From Ochotona curzoniae (Eukaryota; Chordata; Mammalia; Lagomorpha; Ochotonidae), in NCBI RefSeq assembly GCF_017591425.1, contig NW_024466599.1, forward strand, positions 74,566,501-74,630,500: a DNA stretch of 64,000 nucleotides. Direction: 5' to 3'. The first letter of the stretch is position 1. Each line of letters opens with the position of its first letter. The notes beneath the pieces were generated by a model. The model worked only from the letters and a program-made list of their open reading frames with translations, was not told where the DNA came from and searched no databases. The position numbers and the translations under genes were made by a program. Below are positions 34,432 to 44,892 of this stretch, in pieces.

Positions 34432-34753
34432 CAAAGATTTATTTTTATTATTTTTTCATTGGAAAGGCGGATATACAGAGAGGAGAGACAGAGAGGAAGA
34501 TCTTCCGTCCGATGATTCACTCCCCAAGTGAGCGCAACGGCCGATACTATGCCGATCCAAAGCCAGGAGCCTCTTCCGGGTCTCCCACGCAGGTGCAGGG
34601 TCCCAAAGCTTTGGGCCGTCCTCTGCTGCTTTCCCGGGCCACAGGCAGGGAGCTGGAAGGGAAGCGGGGCTGCCGGGATTAGAACCGGCGCCCATATGGG
34701 ATCTTGGGCGTGCTAGGCGAGGACCTTAACCACTTGCGCCACCGCGCCGGGCC
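34432..34753 (-). mobile_element. Young full-length CSINE, antisense
   Basis: Reverse complement of the same young subfamily as 33894-34224. It begins 'caaagatttatttttattat' and ends 'gcgccaccgcgccgggcc', with exact 15-bp target-site duplications. It faces the copy at 33894, 207 bp away, forming an inverted pair. Confidence 0.98.
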
Positions 34754-34768
34754 CTAAAAAGCTTATTT
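34754..34768. repeat. 15-bp target-site duplication, right copy
   Basis: Exact copy of 34417-34431, closing the young antisense CSINE. Confidence 0.95.
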
Positions 34769-35065
34769 AAAAAAAAAATGTTTTTGAAAGATAAAACAAT
34801 AAAGAAAAAAGAGACAGAGACAGGAATCTTCCATTTGTTGGTTTACCCTAAATGCATGCAACAGACAGTACTGGGCCAAGCTAAAGAGAGAAAACAGAAA
34901 ATCCTTCCAGATCTCCAACATGGGTGGCAGGAACTCAAGTATTTGAGTCATTATCTGCTTTCTCCAAGCAGCCTTAACATGAAGCTGGGTTGGAAGCAGA
35001 GACAGCCCCAACTGTAAGCAACTACCCTGGTTGCTTTGTACTAGGCAAGTGTTACACTGCTGGGA
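34769..35065 (-). mobile_element. CSINE, antisense, diverged
   Basis: 'aaagagacagagacaggaat', 'ccaacatgggtggcaggaac', 'catgaagctgggttggaagc' and 'aggcaagtgttacactgctg' mark a near-complete but strongly changed copy. Confidence 0.8.
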
Positions 35066-35179
35066 AAAAAGCAGCGAGAAGCTGGTGAAACTTCTGGACC
35101 TGGTTAATATCAAATCTGTGTTAACTATACCAGTGTTCCAGTATAGTTATCTATTCTAGTTTTTGATTTTTTTTTTAAA

Positions 35180-38100
35180 GATACGTGGGAAACTCTGTGG
35201 GCCTCTGCACCACACTGCACAGCAGAAGGCAGGGGACATAAGGCCAGGCCACCAGACCAGTCCCCAGGCATGCCACACACCACCATGTGGTGGGGATATG
35301 GGGGCTGCAGATTGCCCATGGGAAAAGGGGTCTGGGCACATGTTGGAGTGGGAGCCACCGAAGGCATGTTTGACAGGTGAGGAATGACTTCTGGGGGTTT
35401 CCATGGATCAAGCAACTGTGCTCACAGATAGGCAAGGAAGCTGATACAGGGTGTTTTGGAGAGGGGAAACTGGGAGGACCCACGTGGGAAACCTTGGTTG
35501 GGCTAAGTAGCACTGCCCACTGCCTGCCAGCACACACAAAATCTGGGCCTGGGGGGCATGCCTGGCTGCAGCACCTGCCAGCACACAGTACCTGCCCATG
35601 AGTGTCTAGAGGGTATTTAGGGCTTGCCCCTGTGCACTAACTGCAACAATTGTGAGTGGTGTCAGGTCAAGAAAAGCTGGACCATGGAACTGACACTAGT
35701 AGGAGCCAGGGCTGGGGGGAGCCCAGGTTGGACCAGGTTGCAGTATCTTCTGGCATATGCAAAGGGTGGGACTGAGGGCAAAGTATGCCAAACAGAGCCA
35801 TGGCATTTGACAGCATGCATGAGATCTAGAGCTGGAAGTTGGGGAGCTTGGGGAAATCCCTTACTAGGCTGAAGCTCCCCCTGGAGCAGATCAGAGTTGG
35901 GGCTGGGGGTGGGCCAAGCCAGGCAAGGCTGCAGGACTTTTTGGTATATGTGTGGGTCAGGTCTGAAAGTAGGCTCTCCTGGGCCAGGCAGTAGCACCTG
36001 CTGGCATGCACAAGAGCCAGGATAGGGTGTGGGTCATGTCAGTCTGGGCTATACTGCAGCACCCACCAGCAAGAGCTTACTGGGTTGGGGCCAGAAAAAG
36101 TTTGGTCAAAGTACCAACTGACCCACTACCACACACAAGATCCAGGGCTGAGAACAGACCTGGTAGGGAACTTAGTGGACTTCTTTCCTAGGCATCCACT
36201 GATGGGCATGAGAGCCAGGCCAGGGGCAGACCATGCTGGGTAAGGCTGCAGCACCGTTAGCATACATGTGAGCTACAGGGAATTCCAAACTGGACCAGGC
36301 CCCAGCATTTGCTGGAACTTGCAAGAGCCACAATGGGCACAGGATGGGCTGGGATAGACCACAGAACCCACTGGTTCACATGAGAGCCACGTCTTGGAGT
36401 GGGCCAGACTACAGAACCCACCAGTAAGAACCAGAATGGGAGAATGGGTGCAAACTAGGACTAGGCCATGGTAGCCACCTGTGAGTGCCAGGACTGGGGG
36501 CAGGCTGCGGCTGGCTGTACCACAGCACCTGCTGCAGCGCACAAGATCCAGGGCTAAGAGTGGGCCTGGTAGCGGGGCTTGGGAAACTCCCTGCTAGTCT
36601 TCAGCTCCCTCTAGTGAGCACAGGAGCCAGGGCTCAGGCAGGCCAGGCCAGGCCAGGCTGCTGCACCTGTTGACATAAATGTGGGCTAGGTTGGGGCAGG
36701 CTGGTCTGGGCCAGTCTGCATCACACACTGGAATAAGCAATAGCCAGGTTAGGGTGCAGGCCAGGCCAGGTTGGACCACAAAAACTGCCAGTGCACATGA
36801 GGGCCAGGCTGGGAGTGGACCAGACTGAGCAAAGCTGTAACACCCACCAGCAAATGCCAGGTCTGGGGGTGGATCACACCAGACTGGGTCCATGCCAGCA
36901 TGCCCAAGACTTGGGGCTGTGAGTGGGTCTGATAGGGTAGCTTCAGGAACTCCCCTGCTAAGCTACTGTTTCTACTATTGAGTGTGAGAGCTGGAACTGA
37001 GGGTGGTCCAGTCTGGGCAAGGCTGTAGCACCCATCGGCACATGCAAGAACCAGAATGCTTGCAGACAGGCCAGGCTAGGTTGAAAACCCATTGGCAAGT
37101 ACCAGGTCTGGATGCAAGTCTCAAAGGCTGGACCACAATATCTACTGCCAAGCACAAGCTCCAGGGTTGGAAACAGTCCTGGTAGAAGAACTGTGGGCAT
37201 TCCCCTGATGGGCTGCAGATCCTGCTAGTGAGCATGAGAGCTGGGACAAGCCAGGCTGGACATTGAGGCAGCACCCATCACACACATGAGAGCTGGGTCT
37301 GATGTGTGTTGGGCTAAGCTAAGCCTCGGCACCCATGGGTGTGCATGAAAGCCAGAGGGAAGCAGGACAGGATGTACTAGGCTGCAGCACAAAAACCATG
37401 ACTGAGGGAAGACCTGGTGGGAGTTACTGTTGATTACCCTAAGTCATACCCACTGGTATATATGAGAACCAGACCTGTGGCAGACTGGGGTGGGCTAGGC
37501 CACAACATCCATAGTTCATGGGAGAGATGGGGCTGGGAAGGACTGACAAGGCAGCTGTATCCACCAGCAGACTTCTTGTGTGTTGGTTGGTACAGGTGAT
37601 GGACCAAACCTGAACCTACACTGGATGGCACACACAAGAGTCAAATCTGAGCTCTCTCCAGACAAGGTTTCTTGGGGGACTGCTGAACTAGATCACCAGA
37701 CTCAAAGGAAAATCACCAGATATGTGATCCAACCTTAGAAAGCATGCATCAGGACCGGGACTCCTCAGCTGCTGCTGCCTGTGCAGTGGAGAGCATGCTT
37801 AGCTACACACAGGGGACATAACAGCCAGCTCATCCAGGTCAGCAGAGCGTGTTGACTGCCTTATCAGAGGATGGAAAGCAGAACAGGTTGGACCACTCTC
37901 CTGGCCAGGATTTACAATATGTTCCTGAATCTATGATTACACTAACATGAACCTGGTCAGCCAATAGATCTTGGAAAGATTTTCTCAACCTTAGTGCAAT
38001 GAAACCAACAATATCTGAGGAATACCAAGACCACACAGTTGTCAGCCCCCCCAAACATTCTTTCCTACATTGGGATATCTAAGGTGTCATCAAATGACAA

Positions 38101-38330
38101 TCCCCCCATCCTTGTGAACTGATGCAGTTTGAGAGCAAGGAGCAGCTTCCCTTACCCTTCTGCAGACATAAGAGGAAAAAAGAGAAAAGAAAACTGAAAT
38201 ATTTATCCCACCCACTTTGTTCCATGCCTCCACCCTCCCCATCCTAATTGGAGACCAATATGGACATAAATCCTGATAAACTATGTAAAGAACATTAAAA
38301 ATAAAAATTAAATTAAAATCTAAAATGAAA
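35180..38330 (+). mobile_element. Probable lagomorph L1 3' UTR with expanded minisatellite
   Basis: A GC-rich tandem-repeat domain is followed by 700 bp of non-repetitive DNA and an A-rich end ('aaaataaaaattaaattaaa' near 38300). The tandem unit and its spacer are shared with the antisense element at 49030-50298. That element in turn shares its 3' part with 44053-44892, which sits in an L1. I therefore read it as a 5'-truncated L1 3' UTR. The left boundary is uncertain. It carries no ORF2. The many Leu/Pro/Cys-rich frames here are artefacts. Confidence 0.6.
35560..37640 (+). repeat. ~60-bp GC-rich minisatellite with higher-order structure
   Basis: Some 22 diverged copies of a unit with core 'ctgcagcacccaccagcaca' and 'agccagggctgggggcaggc', spaced mostly 51-64 bp. 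Blocks of three to five units are separated by a second motif, 'gggaactcccctgctaggct' plus 'gcagctcccactagtgagca', seen near 35850, 36170, 36580, 36945 and 37200. The two-level period suggests repeated block duplication. Confidence 0.85.
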
Positions 38331-38396
38331 AAAGGTATGCAGAATTTTAATGTGAAGCTAGAGGATTAACCTACTGAGCTATAGTATCAGCCCTGT
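38331..38396 (-). mobile_element. CSINE head fragment, antisense
   Basis: 'gaggattaacctactgagct' and 'atagtatcagccctg' match the reverse complement of the C-repeat head. Only about 65 bp are present next to the A-rich end of the preceding element. It may be the displaced end of a SINE interrupted by that element. Confidence 0.55.
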
Positions 38397-38398
38397 CC

Positions 38399-38742
38399 TT
38401 TTTTTCCTAAGATTTATTTAATACATTTTTAAAATGTGAAAGTCAGAGTTAAAGAGAAAGAGAGAGAGAAGCAGAGACAGAAAAATCCTCCTCCTCTGGT
38501 TCGCTCCCCAAATGGCCACAGCAGCCAAAGCTGGGCCAATCCAAAGCCAGAAGCCAGAGCTCTTTCCAGTTCTCTCACATGGGTGCAGGGTCACACACAC
38601 TTGAGTCATCCTTGGCTCCTTTCCCAAGGCATTAGCAGGGAGCTGGATCTGAGGTGGAATAACAGGGTCCTAAGCCGTGCCCATATATGATGCTACCGCC
38701 ACAGTCAAAGGCTTAGCCTACTACACCATGGCCTCTCCCCTA
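38399..38742 (-). mobile_element. CSINE, antisense
   Basis: 'aagatttatttaatacattt', 'tcgctccccaaatggccaca', 'catgggtgcagggtcacaca' and 'tagcagggagctggatctga' give a near-complete copy. Confidence 0.9.
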
Positions 38743-39057
38743 GTTTATCTTTTTAAATGGATTTTCACAGTCCAGTGACATGGCTGCATATAAGGTAAGA
38801 CACCTGTAGATCAATGCAGATACTCAAAGCTTTAAGAGAACTTTACAGACCACTATTACTGTATGCTCCATCTCAACTATTTGACAAAATCAGGGTACCT
38901 TATGCTTCTCTTTCTAGCCAGCTTATCAAATATGAGCTTGAACCACACAATGTGTAACTAGGAATAGAACTAAGCTAAACGTATGCAGTGGTAAAAGCCA
39001 CCCAGCTGTGAGGCCTATCCATGGGCACCTGTCAGTGAGTTTCGAATATAGCTGTCT
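38743..39057. other. Unassigned sequence
   Basis: No repeat or gene recognised. Confidence 0.35.
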
Positions 39058-39385
39058 TCATTCATTTTCTAATACTGTAGCTAAATAACACAGACCGAAG
39101 AAGAAACATAGTACATGACATCAGCACAACACTGGCATGATGTGAGGGCCTTCCACTGGGGCCATAGTATGGTATTACAAGGCAGGAGAGTGTCCCAGCT
39201 CAGGCCTCTCCTCTTCCGATAAAGCCACTGCACTTTTGGATTAGGAACGTCCTCTTATGACCCCATTTAAACTTAACTGCCTTCCCACAACGTCCCTCTC
39301 AAAATTCCAAAATCAAATTAAATTTCTACCCTCTTACACGTGACATGAGCTTTGGTGGGGACATTCAGACTACAGTGACATCCAT
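39058..39385 (-). mobile_element. MST/MLT1-type MaLR LTR, antisense
   Basis: 'tcattcattttctaatactg', 'gatgtgagggccttccactg', 'tctcctcttccgataaagcc', 'tgaccccatttaaacttaac' and 'gagctttggtggggacattc' follow the reverse complement of an MST-like LTR from its 3' to its 5' end. Non-coding. Confidence 0.78.
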
Positions 39386-39929
39386 GAGATCCAGAGGTGC
39401 TGCCAGCGCACTCACTAGACAAATAGCGGAGAGCTCAGAAGCCATCTAAAGGGGAAAGTATTGGGCACCTTCGGACAGCTGTGAAGAGACTGTGTCTTTG
39501 GACAGAGAAGGAATAAAAGCAAAAGGGGAGAGGCATAATTAGAAGTTTAATCACTGACTGTTAATGTATTCTCACCAACTTCATCATTTTTGACTCCTAT
39601 TACTCCTATACCTCCTTTATCTGAACATTCTTGACTACCCAGTTCACAAGGATTTCTTACTAAAGCTCCCTAACAGACTACTCCGCGCAGGAAAGACAGG
39701 TGGCCAAGTAAAGCTGATACGAGAACAGACAGAAACTGGTATTCTCAAGAAAAGCGTCTTACCACTGATCTGGTAGTAAAGGCTTATATGTATATATGTA
39801 TGTGTAGAGACACTGGGCATGGAACAGTACATTATCCATAGTCAGAACCATAACACTGCAACAAGGTGGCTTATAGAATTTGGCATTTTGATTATTTGCT
39901 TGTTTCTTTCATGTACCACAGAGAAACCT
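39386..39929. other. Unassigned sequence
   Basis: No repeat or gene recognised. Confidence 0.35.
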
Positions 39930-40262
39930 AGGTTGTGGGGTGAGTATTTGGTACAGTGATTGGATCACTGCTTGGGAAACCACATCCACTGTCACAGTAC
40001 CTGCATCCGATCCAACATTGGATGTACCTGCAGAGTACCTGCATCCAATCCAACCTCCTGCTAATGCACACCCTTGGAGCAGGTGATGGCTCATGTAGTG
40101 GCGTCTCAACCATTCATTTGGAAGACCTGGCTTATGTTCCAGGTTCCTAAATTCTACCTGTTTCTGTCTTAGCTGTTAAAGCACTTTCGGAATGAACCTG
40201 AGGAGACTCTTCCTTTCTCTTTCCTTTTTCAAATAAACAAATAAGTACCTAAATAAATACAC
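39930..40262 (+). mobile_element. CSINE, sense, older subtype with internal duplication
   Basis: Starts 'gtgagtatttggtacagtga', continues 'cctgctaatgcacacccttg' and 'agcaggtgatggctca', and ends 'tttttcaaataaacaaataa'. The B-box region is duplicated: 'agtacctgcatccgatccaa' and 'agtacctgcatccaatccaa' lie about 37 bp apart. Confidence 0.82.
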
Positions 40263-40797
40263 ACATAAATTTCAGAAAGAAAGTCCTGGCTGTAACAGTT
40301 CTTTCCTCTTCCCAAGGAGACAAGCTAGTAGTTGAAATTCCACGTCTTACTGTGACCTGATACGTTAGTATGTGAAGCAACTGTTAGTAAGAGATATAGT
40401 CTTTTATTATGTTGTAGGAGTTAACCTTCAACTTCTCAGGAAGGGAAATTGAAAGAAAGCATCTGTTTCAGGACAAACTGCAAAAGGAAATCTTTATGTT
40501 ATGCACTAGCTAATTCTTGGGAGATACGTGACTTGGCAAGCTCAGGCCTGATGGTCAATTCCCATCTGGTGTGTGAGCTGAGGCTGGGCTGTGGGTAGGA
40601 AGACAAGTCACAGGGATGCTTCATTAGAAATGAAAGGAATCTCAACTTTGCAACACTTCTCTGCACCCTGTTATGCCTTCGCTCATCCATTGTTTCATGT
40701 TTAGGACTTCAGATTTTAAGAGGGCATGGTCTTTGTTTGCTGAACAGAAAGACCTGGGAGCAAGGAATGTGTCCTCCCAGGACCAGTTAATTTATAA
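40263..40797. other. Unassigned sequence
   Basis: No repeat or gene recognised. Confidence 0.35.
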
Positions 40798-40838
40798 CCA
40801 AACCAAACCAAACCAAACAAAACAAAACAAAACAAAAC

Positions 40839-40867
<29 letters not shown>
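40798..40867. repeat. (AAACC)n/(AAAAC)n microsatellite
   Basis: A few AAACC units change to about ten AAAAC units, in a pure array of about 70 bp. Confidence 0.97.
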
Positions 40868-40869
<2 letters not shown>

Positions 40870-40927
40870 AACCTTGCACTGCATCTTCTTTACTGACAGT
40901 GAATATTCCTTTAAAAAAATGTTCCAG

Positions 40928-41244
40928 GGCCCAGTGCATAGCCCAGCAGCTAAAGCCCTTGCCTTGCACATGCCAGGATCTCATATGGGCACCAGTTCTA
41001 ATCCTGGCAGCCCCTCTTCCCAACCCACTCCCTGCTTGTGACCTGGGAAAGAAGTCGAAGATGGCCCAAAGCCTTAGGACCCTGCACTCACATGGAAGAC
41101 CTGGAAGAAATTTCTGGCTTCTGGCTTCGATTGGCGCAGCTCGAACCATTGTGGTCACTTGAGGAATCATTGGACAGAAGATCTTCCTGTCTCTGTTCCT
41201 CTCTGTATATCTGACTTTGCAATAAAAAAAATAAATAAACCTTT
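40928..41244 (+). mobile_element. CSINE, sense, with target-site duplications
   Basis: 'gcccagtgcatagcccagca' head, B box ggttctaatcc-like 'agttctaatcctggcag', 'gatggcccaaagccttagga' and an 'aaaaaaataaataaa' tail. The duplication aaaatgttccag (40916-40927) / aaaatgtttcag (41245-41256) has one mismatch. It is intermediate in age. Confidence 0.95.
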
Positions 41245-41256
41245 AAAATGTTTCAG

Positions 41257-42360
41257 ATGGAGAGTAATATGGCAATATAGGGTGAGGACAGGATAATCAT
41301 TAGCCAGGACAAAGCAGAGAGGGCAGATCCCAGGACAAAAGAGAGGACAGGCTAATGGCAGAGGGGCATCTGGAGATGCACAGACATGGGGAAGTAGTGA
41401 AGACAACAGAGCAGTGTAGCAGTAACCAAATACCCCCAGCTCCTCAGCAATTGGCAACAGGCAATCAGAGCTCCACCAGTGGTCAGGTGGAAAGGGGAGC
41501 TCACCGGGAACTGAGGAGGTGAACCCAGGCATAGAGCTGCCCATATTGCTGATTTGTTTGATCCAGCCATGAGTGGAGACGTAGTGGTAAGCCTCAAGCA
41601 TGTGGTACAGAAATGAGGTGGATTCCACAGCCCATATCCCCACCAGTGCCACATCAGGTGCCGTTTGTGGACTGAGGTAAAGGTTGTGGGACTGGAGTGA
41701 CAACAGCGAGCTGTACATGCGCTAACCTGGGATTGAACTCACTTCTGGTTCAACACATTGCACTGGTCCCAGAGAGAAAACAGTACCGACACGGAATCCT
41801 ACAAGTTCCACCCAAAATGGCTCCAGGAAGCTCCCAGACCTTACAGTCAGCAGACACAGAACTCCACCAGTACTGCATCAGGAGCCGTTTCATGTACTGA
41901 GGAAATGGCTTTAGGACTGGAGGGACAAGAGCAAGCTGCATATGCTATAAGCTGGGAAAGAATTCACTTCTGGGTCAGCATATTGCACTGGTCCCACAGG
42001 GAAAATAATACTGACTTGGCAACCTACAGATTACATGCAAAATAGGTCTGGGTGGCCCTCAGACCTAATGGCCAACAGGTTCTAACAAGACCAGCATCCA
42101 GTGATTTGGGATAGCTGGTGTCTCCCAGGTACTGCTCAAACCAGCAGCTGGAGAAAGGCTGTGGAGACAACAGTGTGGTCACAACACGGGATCACAGAAG
42201 GTGGAGAGAGAGTGGTGAGTCAGGAGCTGGGGCTACTGACACCATGGTGGAAACCTTCCACAAGAGACTGGAACTGAAGCTTGCTGGAGGGAGTGGCACA
42301 CATGATGACAAATTAACTGGGTACCAAATGCAATCACTAAGTTTGGCCTGAAGACCTGTG
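41257..42360 (+). mobile_element. L1 LINE 5' UTR with 225-bp duplicated unit
   Basis: A GC-moderate block directly before the L1 ORF1 remnant. Two monomers of 225 bp are visible (next entry). L1 5' UTRs act as internal promoters, and monomeric 5' UTRs are known from mouse L1. The left end is not defined. The 183-codon minus-strand frame (41167-41718) here is not supported as a gene. Confidence 0.6.
41641..42080 (+). repeat. Two ~225-bp tandem monomers
   Basis: Copy 1 (41641-41865) and copy 2 (41866-about 42080) align at constant offset: 'caccagtgccacatcagg' / 'caccagtactgcatcagg', 'gggactggagtga' (41688) / 'aggactggaggga' (41913), and 'attgcactggtcccaga' / 'attgcactggtcccaca'. Divergence of roughly a fifth suggests an old duplication. 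Confidence 0.85.
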
Positions 42361-42640
42361 GGTGACACAACGTAGAAAACTGCCCTAAGGAGAAGAATCT
42401 GCTAACCAGAAGTGCAATGACCAAGAGTGAAAAAAGAGACAGAGGCATGATAAATATTACTGATGCCTCTCCTGAAAAGGAGCAAAAACCTTTGCCAAAT
42501 TCAGAATTAACTAAAGAATACATAAGATGGGGAAACTTCCCTAATTTGGAGAAGGAATTGGGAAACATCATACAGGAGGGGAACAGAATTCCAAATAGGC
42601 TGACCAAAAGTGATCTTCACTAAGACACATGATAATCAAG
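42361..42640 (+). pseudogene. L1 ORF1 remnant (N-terminal part)
   Basis: A 68-codon open piece starting at 42417 contains TDASPEKEQ and a charged 'ELGNIIQEGN' segment, as expected for the start of an L1 ORF1 RNA-binding protein. It lies between the 5' UTR and the inter-ORF region. The rest of ORF1 is missing: the sequence jumps to the ORF1 3' part near 42620, so an internal deletion is inferred. Confidence 0.55.
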
Positions 42641-43050
42641 CTTTCTTCAATCAAACATAAGGAAAAGATACTTAAATATGCACGTGAAAAAATCAATTAA
42701 CATAAAGAGGAAACCCCAATCGGACTCACACCTGACTTCTCAGAGGAAACTCTACAGGCCAGAAGAGAATGGAGTGACATATTGTAGACTCTAAAAGGAA
42801 ATAATTGTCAGCCCAGAATAATGTACCTAGCAAAACTCTCCTTTGAAAAGAAAAGAAAATTCCTCTACAGGAAATAAGAGCTCAAAAATTTTGCCTCTAC
42901 CAGACCTGCCCTACAGATGGTACTTAAAGATGTTCTCTTGACATAGAAAAGGAATAGCACCCACCAAAACCAAAGGCAAACATGGAGTATATCCCAGTAA
43001 AAAGCCAACAGAAGACTAAATCAGACAATGAGCAACCCATTGCTAAAACA
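42641..43050 (+). mobile_element. L1 ORF1 end and inter-ORF spacer
   Basis: Follows the old-L1 order seen also at 6590-7110: 'aggaaactctacaggccaga', 'cagcccagaataatgtacct', 'agcaaaactctcctttgaaa', 'cagacctgccctacagatgg'. No open frame survives. Confidence 0.7.
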
Positions 43051-44052
43051 ATATGAACAAATTGCTACCTACCCATATTAACCCTGAATCTAAATGGCTT
43101 AAACTCATAAATCAAATGTCATAGATTAGTAGGCTGGATTAAAAATCAAAACCCATCTATTTAATGCCTTCAGGAGATACATCTCACCAACGAAGATCAG
43201 CAGAAATGGAAAGTGAAAAGATGGAAAAAGATATTTCAAGCTAATGGTAAGGAAAAACGAGTGGGTGTAGCCATTCTTACATCAGATAATATATACTCTG
43301 AAATGAAAAAAAAAAATAAAAAGAGATGAAGAAGGACACCACATAATGATCAAAGGATCCATTTAGCATGAAGAGATCACCGTAATAAATGTATATACAC
43401 CAAATGCCAGGGCACCTAGCTATGTGAAACAAATATTAACGAATTTAAAGGGAGAAATGGACTCCAATACAATAGTAGTGGGGACCATAATACCCCATTA
43501 GCATCAATTGACAGATAGATGAGACAGAAACTCAGTGAAAAAACAATAGAACTTACCCAGATACAAATGGACTTTATTGATATCTACAGAACATTTCATC
43601 CTACAGATAGAGAATACACTTTTTCATCAGCACATGAAACTTTCTCCAGGATTGACCACATTGCAGGCCACAATTAAATTAAATTAAATTTTAAAAGTCA
43701 AAATTACACCATGCATCTTCTCAGACCAACAAGGAGTGAAACTAGAGACCAATCATCAAAATACCCCAGAAGAGATGTAAAATATTCAGAGACTAAATAA
43801 TCTGCTACTAAATGAACGATGGGTTGTAGAGAAAATCAAAGGGGGGAATTTAAAAATTGCTTGAAACAACTGAAGGCATCAACACATTAATGGAACATCA
43901 GAGGAAAGTTCATCTCAATCAATATTTATGTCAACAAATTAGAAAAGCACCAAGTAAATGAGCTAACCATACATTTGAAGGAGCTAGAAAAGCAACAGCA
44001 AAACAATCCCAAGATTAGCAGGAAAAAATTAATGACTAAAACTAAGGAGGAA
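43051..44052 (+). pseudogene. L1 ORF2 remnant: endonuclease region
   Basis: Conceptual translation shows ORF2 endonuclease landmarks in order: an ANGKEKRVGVAIL-like stretch (near 43245), a TPLASIDR-like segment (near 43490), DIYRTFHP (near 43580) and a FSRIDHIAG-like motif containing the SDH-upstream region (near 43640). Several stops and frameshifts kill it. The protein nicks target DNA for reverse transcription. It continues beyond the nested insertion at 44893. Confidence 0.8.
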
Positions 44053-44892
44053 GGTGGGTGCGGGTTTGAGTCCCAGGGGTGGGGATTTGGCAGAGCTTGG
44101 GTCTTCTATCGTGGGCCCTGAGGCCCACCTACTAGGTGAATGCTAAGTTTGTGAGTCCCAGGGGTGGGGGATTCGGCAGAGCTTGGGTCTCCTGTCCTGG
44201 GCCCTGAGGCCCACCTACTAGGTGAATGCTAAGTTTGTGAGTCCCAGGGGTGGGGGATTCGGCAGAGCTTGGGTCTCCTGTCCTGGGCCCTGAGGCCCAC
44301 CTACTAGGTGGATACTGAGTTAGTTTGTGAGCCCCAGGGGTGGGGGATCTGGTGATGCTTGGGAAACCTGGCCCAACTACTTGGACTTGCCTGCAAGAAC
44401 ATACCTTACTTAATGAAAAATGTGGAGCAGTGGACACACGCCCTGTTATAAAAGGGGGATATAGTAACACATTTGATGCTGTAGCAGAAGAACAGAACTG
44501 GAAAACTATCCCAAACAAATAAAGACAGCAAAAAATCTCGGTGAATGGAGCCATTGAACATTGGGAGGATGGCATCATCCTTGGATCGGTGAAATCAGCA
44601 GCATTTCAGAACTATTCACACCACTTGGACAGAACCCTCAGAATATGTGCACATTAAAACTCTGGGTTGATATGAAGTCATGGTTCCTCATCTCTGGGTA
44701 CTGGGATGTGTGGAAAGTCATGAGTGGTTTCCCATTTGTTTCTCCCCTTTCCCCAAGAACAACAAGAAGAAATAGTAAATTTGGATGTAATGAATTCACC
44801 CAATTTTCCCTAAACCTCGATCTTTTCCACACTGATTAACCATGTAATTATTATTTTTAAGAAATAATAATACTAAAAAATAAAATAAAATA
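44053..44892 (+). mobile_element. Nested L1 3' UTR insertion with A-rich tail
   Basis: Interrupts ORF2 of the surrounding L1. It starts with GC-rich 85-bp repeats, then about 500 bp sharing 'accacttgga...accctcaga' with the minus-strand element at 49030-50298, and ends 'ctaaaaaataaaataaaata'. A short duplication (aaggaggaa 44044-44052 / aagaaggaa 44893-44901) flanks it. It is a 5'-truncated L1 lacking ORF2 coding. Confidence 0.75.
44062..44345 (+). repeat. ~85-bp tandem repeats, three copies plus a partial copy
   Basis: Unit begins 'tgagtcccaggggtggggg' and includes 'ggcagagcttgggtctcctg' and 'ggccctgaggcccacctact'. Copies are offset by 85, 86 and 90 bp (gtccca cores at 44070, 44155, 44241, 44331). 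The middle two are nearly identical, so the array expanded recently. Confidence 0.93.

Noticed and set aside
35560..37640. A CRISPR-like or centromeric satellite array
   Set aside because: Units are diverged, spacers are not unique, and the array is shared with another retrotransposon copy. The genome is mammalian.
41167..41718. 183-codon minus-strand frame
   Set aside because: It runs antisense to a SINE tail and the L1 5' UTR. No domain is recognised and repeat context explains it.
42633..43050. A separate A-rich gene remnant upstream of ORF2
   Set aside because: The same order of segments is present at 6590-7110 in another L1, so it is the L1 inter-ORF region.
44062..44345. A CpG-island promoter
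   Set aside because: The G-rich sequence is an 85-bp tandem array inside a 5'-truncated L1 insertion, not a gene start.
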